Below, piece after piece: positions 45,301-52,690 of a DNA stretch of 64,000 nucleotides; positions within the stretch are counted from its first letter, which is position 1, and each line of letters opens with the position of its first letter. Origin of the DNA: Agromyces albus (GTDB lineage Bacteria > Actinomycetota > Actinomycetes > Actinomycetales > Microbacteriaceae); contig NZ_JAUSWX010000001.1 in assembly GCF_030815405.1 (NCBI RefSeq), positions 3,472,001 to 3,536,000 on the forward strand, read 5' to 3'. Below the pieces are notes generated by a model. It searched no databases, had not been told where the DNA came from, and saw nothing but the letters and a program-made list of their open reading frames with translations. The position numbers were made by a program, and so were the translations under genes.

Positions 45301-46061
45301 GTGCCATTCACCCCCGTGCAGAAGGTCAGTGCCTACGAGTCGATCGTCCTGCAGATCGAGAGCGCGATCGCGAACGGGGACCTGAAGGCGGGCGACCGCC
45401 TGCCCGGCGAGCGCAAGCTCATGGCGGACTTCTCGGTGAGCCGCGCGACCGTGCGGGAGGCGCTCCGCGTGCTGCAGGCGACGGGTGTGGTCGAGTCCCC
45501 CGCCCGGGTGACCCTCGCGGGCCGGTCATCTCGCACTACTCGCCCCGCCTGCTGGAGAAGTCCATGTCGCAGCTCGCCCGGCTCGACAGCGTCTCGCGGG
45601 TCGAGGTGCTCCAGTTCCGGCTGCTCCTCGAGGGCAGCGCGACCCGCCTCGCCGCGAGGAACCGGAGCGAGGCCGATCTCGACCTGATCAGGGCCCGGCA
45701 CCGGGAGCTCGAGGCGAGCATCCAGGCGGACGGCGCGAAGTTCTTCAGCGAGCACGTCTCCCGATTCCATGCCTCGATCCGCCGCGCCTCCGGCAACCAG
45801 CTCATCGAGATCTGCGGCAATGTCATCGGCGGAATCACGGCGGAGCTCATGGTGAGGCGACTGCACACGGAAGCCGACCAGCTGGCGATCGTGCAGCGCA
45901 GCGCCCTCGACGGGGCGCGGCTGGTGGAGGCGATCAGCGCTCGCGACGCCGAAGGAGCCGCGGCGATTCAGGTGGCGAACATCCACCGCTTCTACGCCGA
46001 CGACCTCGACCCGGCTGAGGTCGACGCCCTCCGCCCATTCATCGATGCGGTGGTTGAGTAG
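45301..46061 (+). pseudogene. GntR-family (FadR/FCD) regulator, frameshifted
   Basis: The frame from 45301 encodes the complete HTH (AIANGDLKAGDRLPGERKLM, FSVSRATVREALRVLQATGV) to VVES. After a run of five C (45497-45501) the effector domain continues in another frame: GDPRGPVISHYSPRLLEKSM, LQFRLLLEGSATRLAARN, EHVSRFHASIRRASGNQL, ending FIDAVVE. One missing C restores a ~253-residue FCD-type regulator. It is divergent from dppA with a perfect operator between. A homopolymer sequencing error is a serious alternative. VVE-stop comes from the dispersed repeat at 46049. Confidence 0.75.
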
Positions 46062-46089
46062 GCCGCGAAGCACCCCAATCGAAACCACC
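46049..46089. repeat. Dispersed GGTGGTTGAGTAG repeat, copy after the second GntR gene
   Basis: GGTGGTTGAGTAGGC...AATCGAAACCACC, 41 bases, same length and position (end of a GntR gene) as the copy at 37109. Ends GGTGGTT and AACCACC are perfectly complementary. Confidence 0.75.
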
Positions 46090-46093
46090 ACGG

Positions 46094-46720
46094 TCAGCCC
46101 GCGCCCGCCCCGATCGCTGCGACCAGAGCGGCGAGGGCCACGGGGATGCGCGACTCCTCGAGCGCGCCGACGAGAATCGGTGCGAAGCGCGCCTTGCGGC
46201 CGCTGTGCGTGCCCATGAATCGCCTGAGCTGCGCGTCCGTCGGCCTCGCTCGCTGCGCGGGCTGTTGCTGGAAGCCGCGGAATCGCGCGAGCTCACCGTG
46301 CTCGGCGAGCAGTTGCTCCACCCGATCGGTGCCGAGCGCGCGGATGAGCTCGCCCTCGAGATCGGGCTTGCACGCGAAGTAGCCGAGCGACGCGAGCCCG
46401 GCGAGCGTCCCGGGTGCGCCGATGCCTGTGCCGTCGCCGGCGCCGGCATCTCGAAGTCGGTCACGCTCGACGACGGCATGCACGTACGCGAGCTCACCGG
46501 CGTCGAAGAGGCCGAGCACCCGCGGGCGGACCGGAGCCGCCGACAGCTCGGCGAGGTGTCGGCGCAAGTTCGTGACGCCGCCCATCGAGACGATCGTGGC
46601 ATCCGCTCCGACCAAGTCGCACCCGAGCCGCGCCGCAAGCGTCTCGACCGCGAGCCGATCACTCTCGCCCTCGACGAGCACGACGGTGGCGGATGCCTCG
46701 ACCTGCTCGCCTCCCCACAT
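46094..46720 (-). CDS. Stand-alone TOPRIM-domain protein (OLD-nuclease-like)
   Basis: 208 residues from ATG 46720. The TOPRIM core is ATVVLVEGESDRLAVETLAA (catalytic Glu in VEGESD), IVSMGGVTNLRRHLAEL and RVLGLFDAGELAYV (acidic Dx-type motif, with a Gly where many families have the second Asp). No ATPase domain is attached. Similar stand-alone proteins are widespread in Microbacteriaceae without known role. It diverges from the DUF559 gene across 136 bases holding a palindromic element. A longer GTG frame to 46978 overlaps that gene and is rejected. Confidence 0.75.
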   Translation of the reverse strand: MWGGEQVEASATVVLVEGESDRLAVETLAARLGCDLVGADATIVSMGGVTNLRRHLAELSAAPVRPRVLGLFDAGELAYVHAVVERDRLRDAGAGDGTGIGAPGTLAGLASLGYFACKPDLEGELIRALGTDRVEQLLAEHGELARFRGFQQQPAQRARPTDAQLRRFMGTHSGRKARFAPILVGALEESRIPVALAALVAAIGAGAG

Positions 46721-46773
46721 GGCGCCGACCCTACCTCGCACCCTCAGAATCGCATCGCCCGTCCACCGAGCGG

Positions 46774-46824
46774 ATTGCCACTTTTGGCCGCCCAGCCACC
46801 CCGAAGGCGGCCCAAACCGGCAAT
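46774..46824. repeat. ~50-bp palindromic element, copy 1 (upstream of the DUF559 gene)
   Basis: Left arm ATTGCCACTTTTGGCCGCC (46774-46792), 13-base loop, right arm GGCGGCCCAAACCGGCAAT (46806-46824); 16 of 19 pairs match. A second copy in the same orientation lies at 47830-47878 on the other side of the gene. Confidence 0.8.
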
Positions 46825-46856
46825 CGGGCAGCTGGACTGGTCCTCGACAGGAACAG

Positions 46857-47828
46857 ATGGCACGCGGCCAGACCACACTTCGAGCGGATGCGGCAATCGC
46901 GACCCGTGGCCGGGAGACGATATCGCGCGTGGCCAAACCATCTCGACTCCCGGCCGAACTGGAAACCGCGCCGTTCACGGTGCGACAGGCGGCCGCCTAC
47001 GGCCTCACGCGTCGGCGTACCCGGGCGCGCGACCTGACGACACCGTTCCGGGGCGTGCGCACCTCCCCGGACAACCTCGACCTGATCGGCCTCTGCAAGG
47101 CGTATGCCACGAGGATGCCGCAGGGCCAGGTCTTCAGCCATCGCACCGCGGCAATGCTCTGGAAGCTACCGCTCCCTGACTCGGCTCCGCTTCCCCTGCA
47201 CGTCGCCGTCCCCGCCCCGCTGCGACAGCCGCGGATGAAGGGCGTGGTGGGGCACCGGCTCGGAACCCACGCCGAAACGAGATTCATCGCCGGCTTGCCG
47301 GTAGTCGCACCATGCGACGCGTGGTGTCAGCTCGCCGATTCACTCGGCCCCGATGACCTCGTCGCTGCAGGCGATCGACTGCTCGGCTGGCGAGACGCCC
47401 TCGCCACGCTCGACGAGCTCGACCAGGCGATCGTTCGTTTCGGCTCGAGACCCGGCGTGGCGGCGCTACGCCGTGCGCGCATCCATATCCGGCCGCGCTC
47501 TGCATCACGAAGGGAGACTCTGTTGCGACTCAACGTCTTGCGCCACGGCTACCCAGAACCCGAATGCAACGGCGCGATCGAGCTCTCGGCCGGCTGGATG
47601 ACGCATGGCGATCTCGTCTTCCGTCGGTACCGCGTGTTGCTGGAGTACGACGGCGAGCAACACCGCACCGACGATCGACAGTTCCACCGGGACGTGGAGC
47701 GGCTCAACGACCTCGCAACCGATAGCTGGATCGTCATCCGCGTCGGGCGTCGCCTGCCTCTTCGCCGCGCACTCGCGCAGCTCGATCGGGCGCTTCGCGC
47801 GCGCGGTTGGAGCGGGTCGGCGCGCTGA
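46857..47828 (+). CDS. DUF559 (Vsr-like PD-(D/E)xK) protein with AbiEi-like N-terminus
   Basis: 323 residues from ATG 46857 (ACAGGAACAG upstream). The N-terminal half resembles the AbiEi-type winged helix region (TVRQAAAYGLTRRRTRARDL, FSHRTAAMLWKLPLP). The C-terminal DUF559 domain has NGAIELSAGWMTHGDLVFRR then YRVLLEYDGEQHRTDDRQFH, DVERLNDLATDSWIVIRV, with candidate nuclease residues Asp (HGDLVF), Glu and Asp (LEYDGEQH). Such genes occur in several copies per Microbacteriaceae genome; activity is unproven. The gene is bracketed by two copies of the same palindrome, the second starting just after the stop. Confidence 0.82.
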   Translation: MARGQTTLRADAAIATRGRETISRVAKPSRLPAELETAPFTVRQAAAYGLTRRRTRARDLTTPFRGVRTSPDNLDLIGLCKAYATRMPQGQVFSHRTAAMLWKLPLPDSAPLPLHVAVPAPLRQPRMKGVVGHRLGTHAETRFIAGLPVVAPCDAWCQLADSLGPDDLVAAGDRLLGWRDALATLDELDQAIVRFGSRPGVAALRRARIHIRPRSASRRETLLRLNVLRHGYPEPECNGAIELSAGWMTHGDLVFRRYRVLLEYDGEQHRTDDRQFHRDVERLNDLATDSWIVIRVGRRLPLRRALAQLDRALRARGWSGSAR

Positions 47829-47829
47829 G

Positions 47830-47878
47830 TTGCCACTTTCGGCCGCATGTCAGGCCGCGAAGCGGCCGCAAACGGCAA
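47830..47878. repeat. ~50-bp palindromic element, copy 2 (downstream of the DUF559 gene)
   Basis: Left arm TTGCCACTTTCGGCCGC (47830-47846) differs from copy 1 by one base in 17; right arm GCGGCCGCAAACGGCAA (47862-47878). 14 of 17 arm pairs match. Begins 2 bases after the DUF559 stop and could also act as its terminator. Confidence 0.8.
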
Positions 47879-47997
47879 GTCGGTCCGGGCGCGAACAGCT
47901 GCAGGATTTCCATAGACACGGCGCTGCCCGGCGGCGTATGCTCTCGTGCGGGCCGCCCGTCGCGGCATCCGTCGCCCGAGACCGGAAGGAGAAATCG

Positions 47998-48060
47998 ATG
48001 AACACCGTCATTGTCGTGCGCATCGCAGACACCCTTCCCTGTGAGGCCGCCCGCCTGTAG
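47998..48060 (+). CDS. 20-residue small ORF upstream of the RIO kinase gene
   Basis: MNTVIVVRIADTLPCEAARL then TAG. It has the best ribosome site of the neighbourhood (GGAAGGAG, 6 bases before the ATG) and is in the same frame as the RIO gene that starts 21 bases after its stop. It is either a translated leader peptide or the original N-terminus of the kinase cut by a nonsense codon. No homology recognised. Confidence 0.5.
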   Translation: MNTVIVVRIADTLPCEAARL

Positions 48061-48081
48061 CGCAGTCGCGCCGGGCATTCG

Positions 48082-49017
48082 GTGGCCTCCGTGAATCTCG
48101 GAGAAACCACCTTGCACATCACCCCGTCACTCGACGAATCCGCCGTCGTGCGCTCGCACGTGGCATCCCGCCCCTTCACGACCCCGCGCTTCGACGCGGG
48201 CGACCTCGCGTTCCAGCTCACGGAGCCCGGCGAGGACCAGCGCTGGTCGACCTGGCCGGCCACCACTCCCTCCGAACGCGGCCCGCTGCCGCGTCCCGAT
48301 TGGCTCGTCACGGATGCCGCGGCGATCGACACCGAGCTCGGTGTCGTGAAGACCGGCAAGGAGGCCGACCTCCACCTCATCGAACGTGCCGTGCCCGGAG
48401 CCGAGCCCGGCACGCCGGGACAGAGCGTGCTGCTCGCGGCCAAGCGCTACCGCGGAAGCGAGCACAGCCAGTTCCATCGCTCCAACGTCTACACCGAGGG
48501 CCGCGGCACCCGCCGCAGCCGCGACGCCCGCGCCGTCGCGAAGAGCACGACGTTCGGTCGCGAGGTCGCTCGCGTGCAATGGGCCTATGCCGAGTTCGAG
48601 GCGCTCAAGCGACTGACCGAGCTCGAGGCATCCGTGCCCTACCCGGTGCAGGTGGGCGGCACGGAAGTGCTCATGGAGTTCATCGGCGATGGCCGCGTCG
48701 CCGCACCTCGGCTCGCCCAGGTGCGGGCGACACCCGACGAGCTGCGCGAGCTGTTCCAGCAGATCGTCGAATTCACGCGCACGCTCGCGCGCTCTGGGCT
48801 CGCCCACGGCGACCTCTCGCCGTACAACCTGCTCGTGCACGACGGGCGGGTGGTCGCGATCGACCTGCCGCAGGTCGTCGACCTCGTCTCGAATCCGCAG
48901 GGCTTCGACCTGCTGCACCGCGACTGCGTCAACGTCTGCGACTGGTTCAGCCGGCAGCGCCTCGAGTGCGACGCCGACGAGCTCTTCAGCGAGCTGATCG
49001 CCGAGGTGTACCGGTGA
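48082..49017 (+). CDS. Serine protein kinase RIO (RIO1-like)
   Basis: 311 residues from GTG 48082 (GTG 48091 also possible; no Shine-Dalgarno). The RIO kinase core: ELGVVKTGKEADLHLIERAV (ATP loop), LLAAKRYRGSEHSQFHRSNV (Lys in AAKRYR), catalytic loop GLAHGDLSPYNLLVHDGRVV and metal-binding Asp in AIDLPQVVDL. RIO kinases act in ribosome maturation in archaea and eukaryotes; bacterial roles are little known. A well-initiated 20-codon ORF lies in frame just upstream. Confidence 0.88.
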   Translation: MASVNLGETTLHITPSLDESAVVRSHVASRPFTTPRFDAGDLAFQLTEPGEDQRWSTWPATTPSERGPLPRPDWLVTDAAAIDTELGVVKTGKEADLHLIERAVPGAEPGTPGQSVLLAAKRYRGSEHSQFHRSNVYTEGRGTRRSRDARAVAKSTTFGREVARVQWAYAEFEALKRLTELEASVPYPVQVGGTEVLMEFIGDGRVAAPRLAQVRATPDELRELFQQIVEFTRTLARSGLAHGDLSPYNLLVHDGRVVAIDLPQVVDLVSNPQGFDLLHRDCVNVCDWFSRQRLECDADELFSELIAEVYR

Positions 49018-49037
49018 GCGGCGAGGCTCGGCGTGCC

Positions 49038-49109
49038 GGTGCCCTTGCCTGTCCTCGTGCCCTTGCCCGTGCTCGTGCCCTTGCCCGCGCTCGGGCCCTT
49101 CACTCGGGC
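49038..49109. repeat. Four 18-bp tandem repeats
   Basis: Unit CGTGCCCTTGCCCGTGCT with small changes, four copies ending in a degenerate one. It fills the gap between convergent RIO and DUF2255 genes; untranslated in the assigned frames. Confidence 0.75.
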
Positions 49110-49480
49110 TAGGACACGGGCGTCACCCGCTGCGTCGTACCCCGGGCGAGCGGGGTGAGCATTTCGGCGACGGATGCCGGTTCTGCAGCGTATTTCTCCT
49201 GGAGCGCGTCGTCGATCCGAGCCTCGAGCCCCGCATCGTTGGGCGCCTCGATCGCGACCGCGCGAGCCCCGGCCGGAGTGTCGAACGCGACACCGCCATT
49301 GGTGGTCGCACGCCGGTACCACTTGGCGTCGGGCCCATACGCCGAGCGCACGTAGATCGCGTCGTCGACCGCGACGGCCCAGATCGGCGTCGGAATCGTG
49401 CGCCCGTCGCGGGTCGTCGTGACGATGTGCACGGTGTCGGTGGAGCGGAGGTAGTCGAACAGTTCGTCGTGCTCTGCCAT
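49109..49480 (-). CDS. DUF2255/PPOX-like small protein
   Basis: 123 residues from ATG 49480. TVHIVTTTRDGRTIPTPIWA, VAVDDAIYVRSAYGPDAKWY and RRATTNGGVAFDTPAGARAV give a split-barrel pattern as in pyridoxamine-phosphate-oxidase-like proteins annotated DUF2255. Cofactor and substrate unknown. The start is placed at MAEHDELFDYLRS, where similarity should begin; no strong ribosome site. Convergent with the RIO gene across the 18-bp tandem repeat. Confidence 0.75.
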   Translation of the reverse strand: MAEHDELFDYLRSTDTVHIVTTTRDGRTIPTPIWAVAVDDAIYVRSAYGPDAKWYRRATTNGGVAFDTPAGARAVAIEAPNDAGLEARIDDALQEKYAAEPASVAEMLTPLARGTTQRVTPVS

Positions 49481-49675
49481 GTGTCCAGTGAAGCAGCCGC
49501 CGGGAGGCGTCTCACAGGTGATCGCCACGGGCGAACGCGCGTGCGCGAGCCGCTACCGCAGCGGCATCCGTGAGCGCTACAGTGCTCGAAGATCAGCGCC
49601 GGACGAACGGAGACGGATGCCACGCCCGGCCGCTCGCGTCACCTCCCGTTCATCCGACCGAACGAGGCTTCAGCC

Positions 49676-51031
49676 ATGACCCTTCCTCCCGACCCGTCCC
49701 CCGTCGACAGCGAAGCCGTGAAGGTGATGGGCCTCGAGCTGCAGACGGGGCGGGTCATCCCGCGCCGACAGGTGTTCGCGTGGGGCCTGTGGGACTGGGG
49801 CTCGGCCGCGTTCAACGCCGTCGTCACGACGTTCGTCTTCACGGTGTACCTCACGGGCGAGTCATTCGGACCGACCGGCACGGTCGAGGCGCAGCTCGGC
49901 TGGGCGCTCGCCATCGCGGGGCTGCTGATCGCGGCGCTCGCGCCGATCACCGGGCAGCGCTCCGACACGAGCGGGCGTCGCAAGTTCTGGCTCGCCGTCA
50001 ACACGTACATCGTCGTGGCCATCACGATCTGCATGTTCTTCGTGTTGCCCGCGCCAGAGTTCCTGCTGCTCGGCCTCTTCCTCGTCGCCGCGGGCAACGT
50101 GTTCTTCGAGTTCGCGGGCGTGAACTACAACGCGATGCTCGTGCAGGTGTCGACTCCGAAGACGATCGGAAGGGTGTCGGGCTTCGGCTGGGGCATGGGC
50201 TACGTCGGCGGCATCGTGCTGCTGCTCATCGTGTACTTCGGCTTCATCGCCCCCGAGGTCGGATGGTTCGGGGTGACCGGCGACGACGGACTCGCGGTTC
50301 GCGTCTCGATGCTCGTGGCGGCGGTGTGGTTCGGCCTGTTCGCGCTGCCCGTGTTCTTCGCCGTGCCCGAGTACCGGCATCCGGCGGCAGTCGGCCGCGA
50401 ACGTGTCGGCTTCTTCGCGTCGTACGCGCGCCTCGGCCGCGACATCAAGCGGCTCTGGAAGGAGCAGCGGAACACGGTCTGGTTCCTGCTCGCAAGCGCG
50501 GTGTTCCGCGATGGCCTCGCGGGCGTGTTCACGTTCGGCGGGGTGCTCGCGGCATCCGTCTTCGGATTCTCGGCCGGCGAGGTGATCATCTTCGCGATCG
50601 CCGCGAACGTGGTCGCCGGGGCCTCGACGATCGCGGTCGGCGCGCTCGACGACAAGCTCGGTGCGAAGCCCGTGATCATCGCCGCGCTCATCGGCCTCGT
50701 GGTGAGCGGGCTCATCATCTTCCTCCTGCACGACGGCGGGCAGCTCGTGTTCTGGACGGCCGGCCTCGCGCTCACCCTCTTCGTCGGGCCGGCGCAATCG
50801 GCGAGCCGGACGTTCCTCGCGCGACTCATCCCGCCTGGACGCGAGGGCGAGGTGTTCGGGCTCTATGCGACGACCGGGCGCGCGGTGAGCTTCCTCGCGC
50901 CGACAGCGTTCGCGCTCTTCGTCACGATCGGAGGGGCACCGTACTTCGGCATCCTCGGCATCGTGCTCGTGCTCGCACTCGGGCTCGCACTGCTGATCCC
51001 GGTGAAGGGGAGCGGCGCGCGGCGCGCGTGA
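49676..51031 (+). CDS. MFS transporter, UMF1/Atg22-like
   Basis: 451 residues, about 12 membrane segments. VFAWGLWDWGSAAFNAVVTT (the WDWGSAAFN signature of the UMF1 group), GQRSDTSGRRKFWLAVN (MFS loop 2-3), FGWGMGYVGGIVLLLIVYFG and FRDGLAGVFTFGGVLAASVF. The group is thought to export or take up small amphipathic compounds; the substrate is unknown. ATG 49676 has no clear Shine-Dalgarno. Convergent with the histidine-rich MarR gene, 9 bases apart. Confidence 0.9.
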   Translation: MTLPPDPSPVDSEAVKVMGLELQTGRVIPRRQVFAWGLWDWGSAAFNAVVTTFVFTVYLTGESFGPTGTVEAQLGWALAIAGLLIAALAPITGQRSDTSGRRKFWLAVNTYIVVAITICMFFVLPAPEFLLLGLFLVAAGNVFFEFAGVNYNAMLVQVSTPKTIGRVSGFGWGMGYVGGIVLLLIVYFGFIAPEVGWFGVTGDDGLAVRVSMLVAAVWFGLFALPVFFAVPEYRHPAAVGRERVGFFASYARLGRDIKRLWKEQRNTVWFLLASAVFRDGLAGVFTFGGVLAASVFGFSAGEVIIFAIAANVVAGASTIAVGALDDKLGAKPVIIAALIGLVVSGLIIFLLHDGGQLVFWTAGLALTLFVGPAQSASRTFLARLIPPGREGEVFGLYATTGRAVSFLAPTAFALFVTIGGAPYFGILGIVLVLALGLALLIPVKGSGARRA

Positions 51032-51040
51032 ACGCCGGGG

Positions 51041-51733
51041 TCAGTCGCGCGGCCAGGCCGCGACGAAGCGTGAGAGCAGGCGGGCGAGTTCGGCGCGCTC
51101 GTCGGGGGTGAAGTCGGCGAGCGCGGTCACGACGGCGTTGCGCCGCGTGCCCCTCGCGTCGGCGAGGAGCTTCCGGCCGGCGGCCGTGAGCACGATGGCG
51201 CTGCGGCGCGCATCGGCCGGGTCGGCTTCGCGCCGCGCGTGGCCGGCGTCGACGGCCGCTTGCACGAGACGGCTCGCGCGCGGCTGGTCGACCCCGATCG
51301 CGTCGGCGAGCTCGCTGACCGACGGCGGGCGATCGGTGCCCTCGAGCGCGTCGAGCAAGCGGAAGCGCGCGGCCTGCGCGAGTCCATCGCCGCGGCGGCC
51401 GCCATGATGATGCGGATGCCGCAGCCCGGCGTCGCCCTCGGCGTCGCCAGCGTCGGGCCCGCTTGCCCAGCGACCACCACGTCGGTGGCCGTGTCCGCGA
51501 AAGTGCTCCTCGTGCGCGTGCTCGTCGTGCGCGTGGGCATGCCCGGAGGCATCGCCGTCGACATGACCGAACCCTTGCTCGTTGGCCTCGGCGCGACGCT
51601 GCAGCCGCCTCCGGCCCTGGTCGCGGCGCATGGCAACCAGGGCCGCTTCGATGAGGGCGACAGGGTCGTTCGGGTCGGCCTGGCCATCCGACCCTGAGCG
51701 TTCACCGGGCGGGACTTGACGCGATCCGTTCAT
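51041..51733 (-). CDS. MarR-family regulator with histidine-rich insert
   Basis: 230 residues from ATG 51733. The winged-helix core is SVSELADAIGVDQPRASRLV, VDAGHARREADPADARRSAI and VLTAAGRKLLADARG, preceded (about residues 50-115) by a His-rich stretch with GHAHAHDEHAHEEHF and HPHHHGG. A metal-binding role for this segment is suggested but unproven. -10-like TAGAAT (51746-51741) lies 7 bases before the ATG with no ribosome site, so the mRNA is probably leaderless. Two palindromes cover the promoter, fitting autorepression. Confidence 0.85.
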   Translation of the reverse strand: MNGSRQVPPGERSGSDGQADPNDPVALIEAALVAMRRDQGRRRLQRRAEANEQGFGHVDGDASGHAHAHDEHAHEEHFRGHGHRRGGRWASGPDAGDAEGDAGLRHPHHHGGRRGDGLAQAARFRLLDALEGTDRPPSVSELADAIGVDQPRASRLVQAAVDAGHARREADPADARRSAIVLTAAGRKLLADARGTRRNAVVTALADFTPDERAELARLLSRFVAAWPRD

Positions 51734-51768
51734 GTATGTCATTCTACATACACATGTACTAGTGCATG
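51733..51768. promoter_or_regulatory. Twin palindromic operators between the two His-rich MarR genes
   Basis: Palindrome 1: TGTATGT-CATTCT-ACATACA (51733-51752), perfect 7-bp arms over the -10 and start of the minus-strand MarR gene. Palindrome 2: CATGTACTAGTGCATG (51753-51768), symmetric except one base pair. They are directly adjacent, giving two MarR dimer sites. Confidence 0.75.
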
Positions 51769-51891
51769 TAATTGATCAGGTGCCCGACACCGGCGTGAGC
51801 GGATCCGCCGCCCGTGAGCACCTCCCCGAGCGGGCGAGCCTCGAGTGCCGCCCGCAACACCGACGCGCACCGCGTCACGAAAGGAACACGC

Positions 51892-52520
51892 ATGACCACC
51901 CACGACAACCACAACGAAACCACCGCCCCCACGAGCCCGCGGCCCCTCGGCTACTGGCTCCGCGTCATCGACCGTCGCCTAGACGACACGATGCGCGACC
52001 TCTTCGCCGCGGAGGGCATCAGCCGCCGCGACTGGCGTCGGCTCAACCTCATCGCCGGTACGGTCTCCGACCCGCGCATGACTGAGCGGCTGGCAGCGCG
52101 CCCCGAGCGCATCGCTCCGCTCGCCGAACGCGGCTGGGCACCGGCGAACCCGGTTCCTGGAGCCTGACCGAAGCCGGCGAGGCCGCCCTGCAGTCCCTGC
52201 ACGGGCGCGTCTCCTCACTCCGCTCGACCGTCGCTGAGGCCGTCAGCCCTGAGGACTTCGCCACCACCATGAGCTCGCTCGAGGCGATCGCCCGCAAGCT
52301 CGGCTGGAGCGAAGACGAGCGGATGCCGCGCAAGCGCCGCCGCTCGTTCGGCCACGGTCGCCCCGGCGAACGCGGCCACGGCTTCGGCCACTCTCACGAC
52401 GGCGAGCGCGGGCACGGGTTCGACCACCGTCACGACGGTGAACACCGCCACCGCTTCGGCCACCGCGATCACGTGCACGGTCGCGACAGCGACACCGACC
52501 ACACGGACACTACCGAGTGA
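51892..52520 (+). pseudogene. MarR/PadR-like regulator with His-rich tail, frameshifted
   Basis: ATG 51892 (AAAGGAA upstream) encodes PRPLGYWLRVIDRRLDDTMR, LFAAEGISRRDWRRLNLIAG and RIAPLAERGW, a MarR-like helix bundle and wing. Between about 52137 and 52157 the frame changes: WSLTEAGEAALQSLHGRVSS, EDFATTMSSLEAIARKLGWS and a tail dense in His, Gly and Arg (GHGFGHSHDGERGHGFDHRH). One missing base restores a ~209-residue protein. It is divergent from the other His-rich MarR gene. Sequencing indel or real lesion cannot be separated here. Confidence 0.72.
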
Positions 52521-52538
52521 CCCGGTAACCCACCGGGT
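52520..52538 (+). terminator. Short GC-rich hairpin after the His-rich regulator
   Basis: ACCCGGT-AACCC-ACCGGGT, perfect 7-bp stem beginning at the last base of the stop codon. No T-run follows. Confidence 0.55.
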
Positions 52539-52549
52539 CCAACCCAGGC

Positions 52550-52612
52550 GATGTTCTCTCCGCGAAACCGGTAAGCAAATCGACGAATCTACCGGTTTTG
52601 CAGAGAGACATC
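52550..52612. terminator. Long imperfect inverted repeat in the MarR/deaminase intergenic region
   Basis: GATGTTCTCTCCGCGAAACC... pairs with ...CCGGTTTTGCAGAGAGACATC over about 23 positions with a 16-base loop (52574-52589). It lies between convergent genes and could terminate transcription from both sides. Confidence 0.55.
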
Positions 52613-52637
52613 CCCTTGGATTGCGTCGCCCGCGACG

Positions 52638-52674
52638 CCCGCCGCCGCCGCCGCCGTCGCCGTCGCCGTCGCCG
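52638..52674. repeat. GCC/GTC trinucleotide tract
   Basis: About five GCC/CCG units run into alternating CCGTCG units. Non-coding, 17 bases beyond the deaminase stop. Prone to slippage. Confidence 0.7.
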
Positions 52675-52690
52675 AAAGGGAAGCCTGCCG

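Noticed and set aside
45497..45501. Programmed ribosomal frameshifting in the GntR gene
   Set aside because: No heptameric slippery pattern or downstream pseudoknot was recognised; a homopolymer indel is simpler.
46721..46978. Longer GTG-initiated N-terminus for the TOPRIM protein
   Set aside because: The added 86 residues are encoded opposite the DUF559 gene and its upstream palindrome and have no domain character.
48058..48060. TAG between the small ORF and RIO kinase read as pyrrolysine
   Set aside because: No pylT/pylS-type genes are in view and the intervening codons show no kinase similarity.
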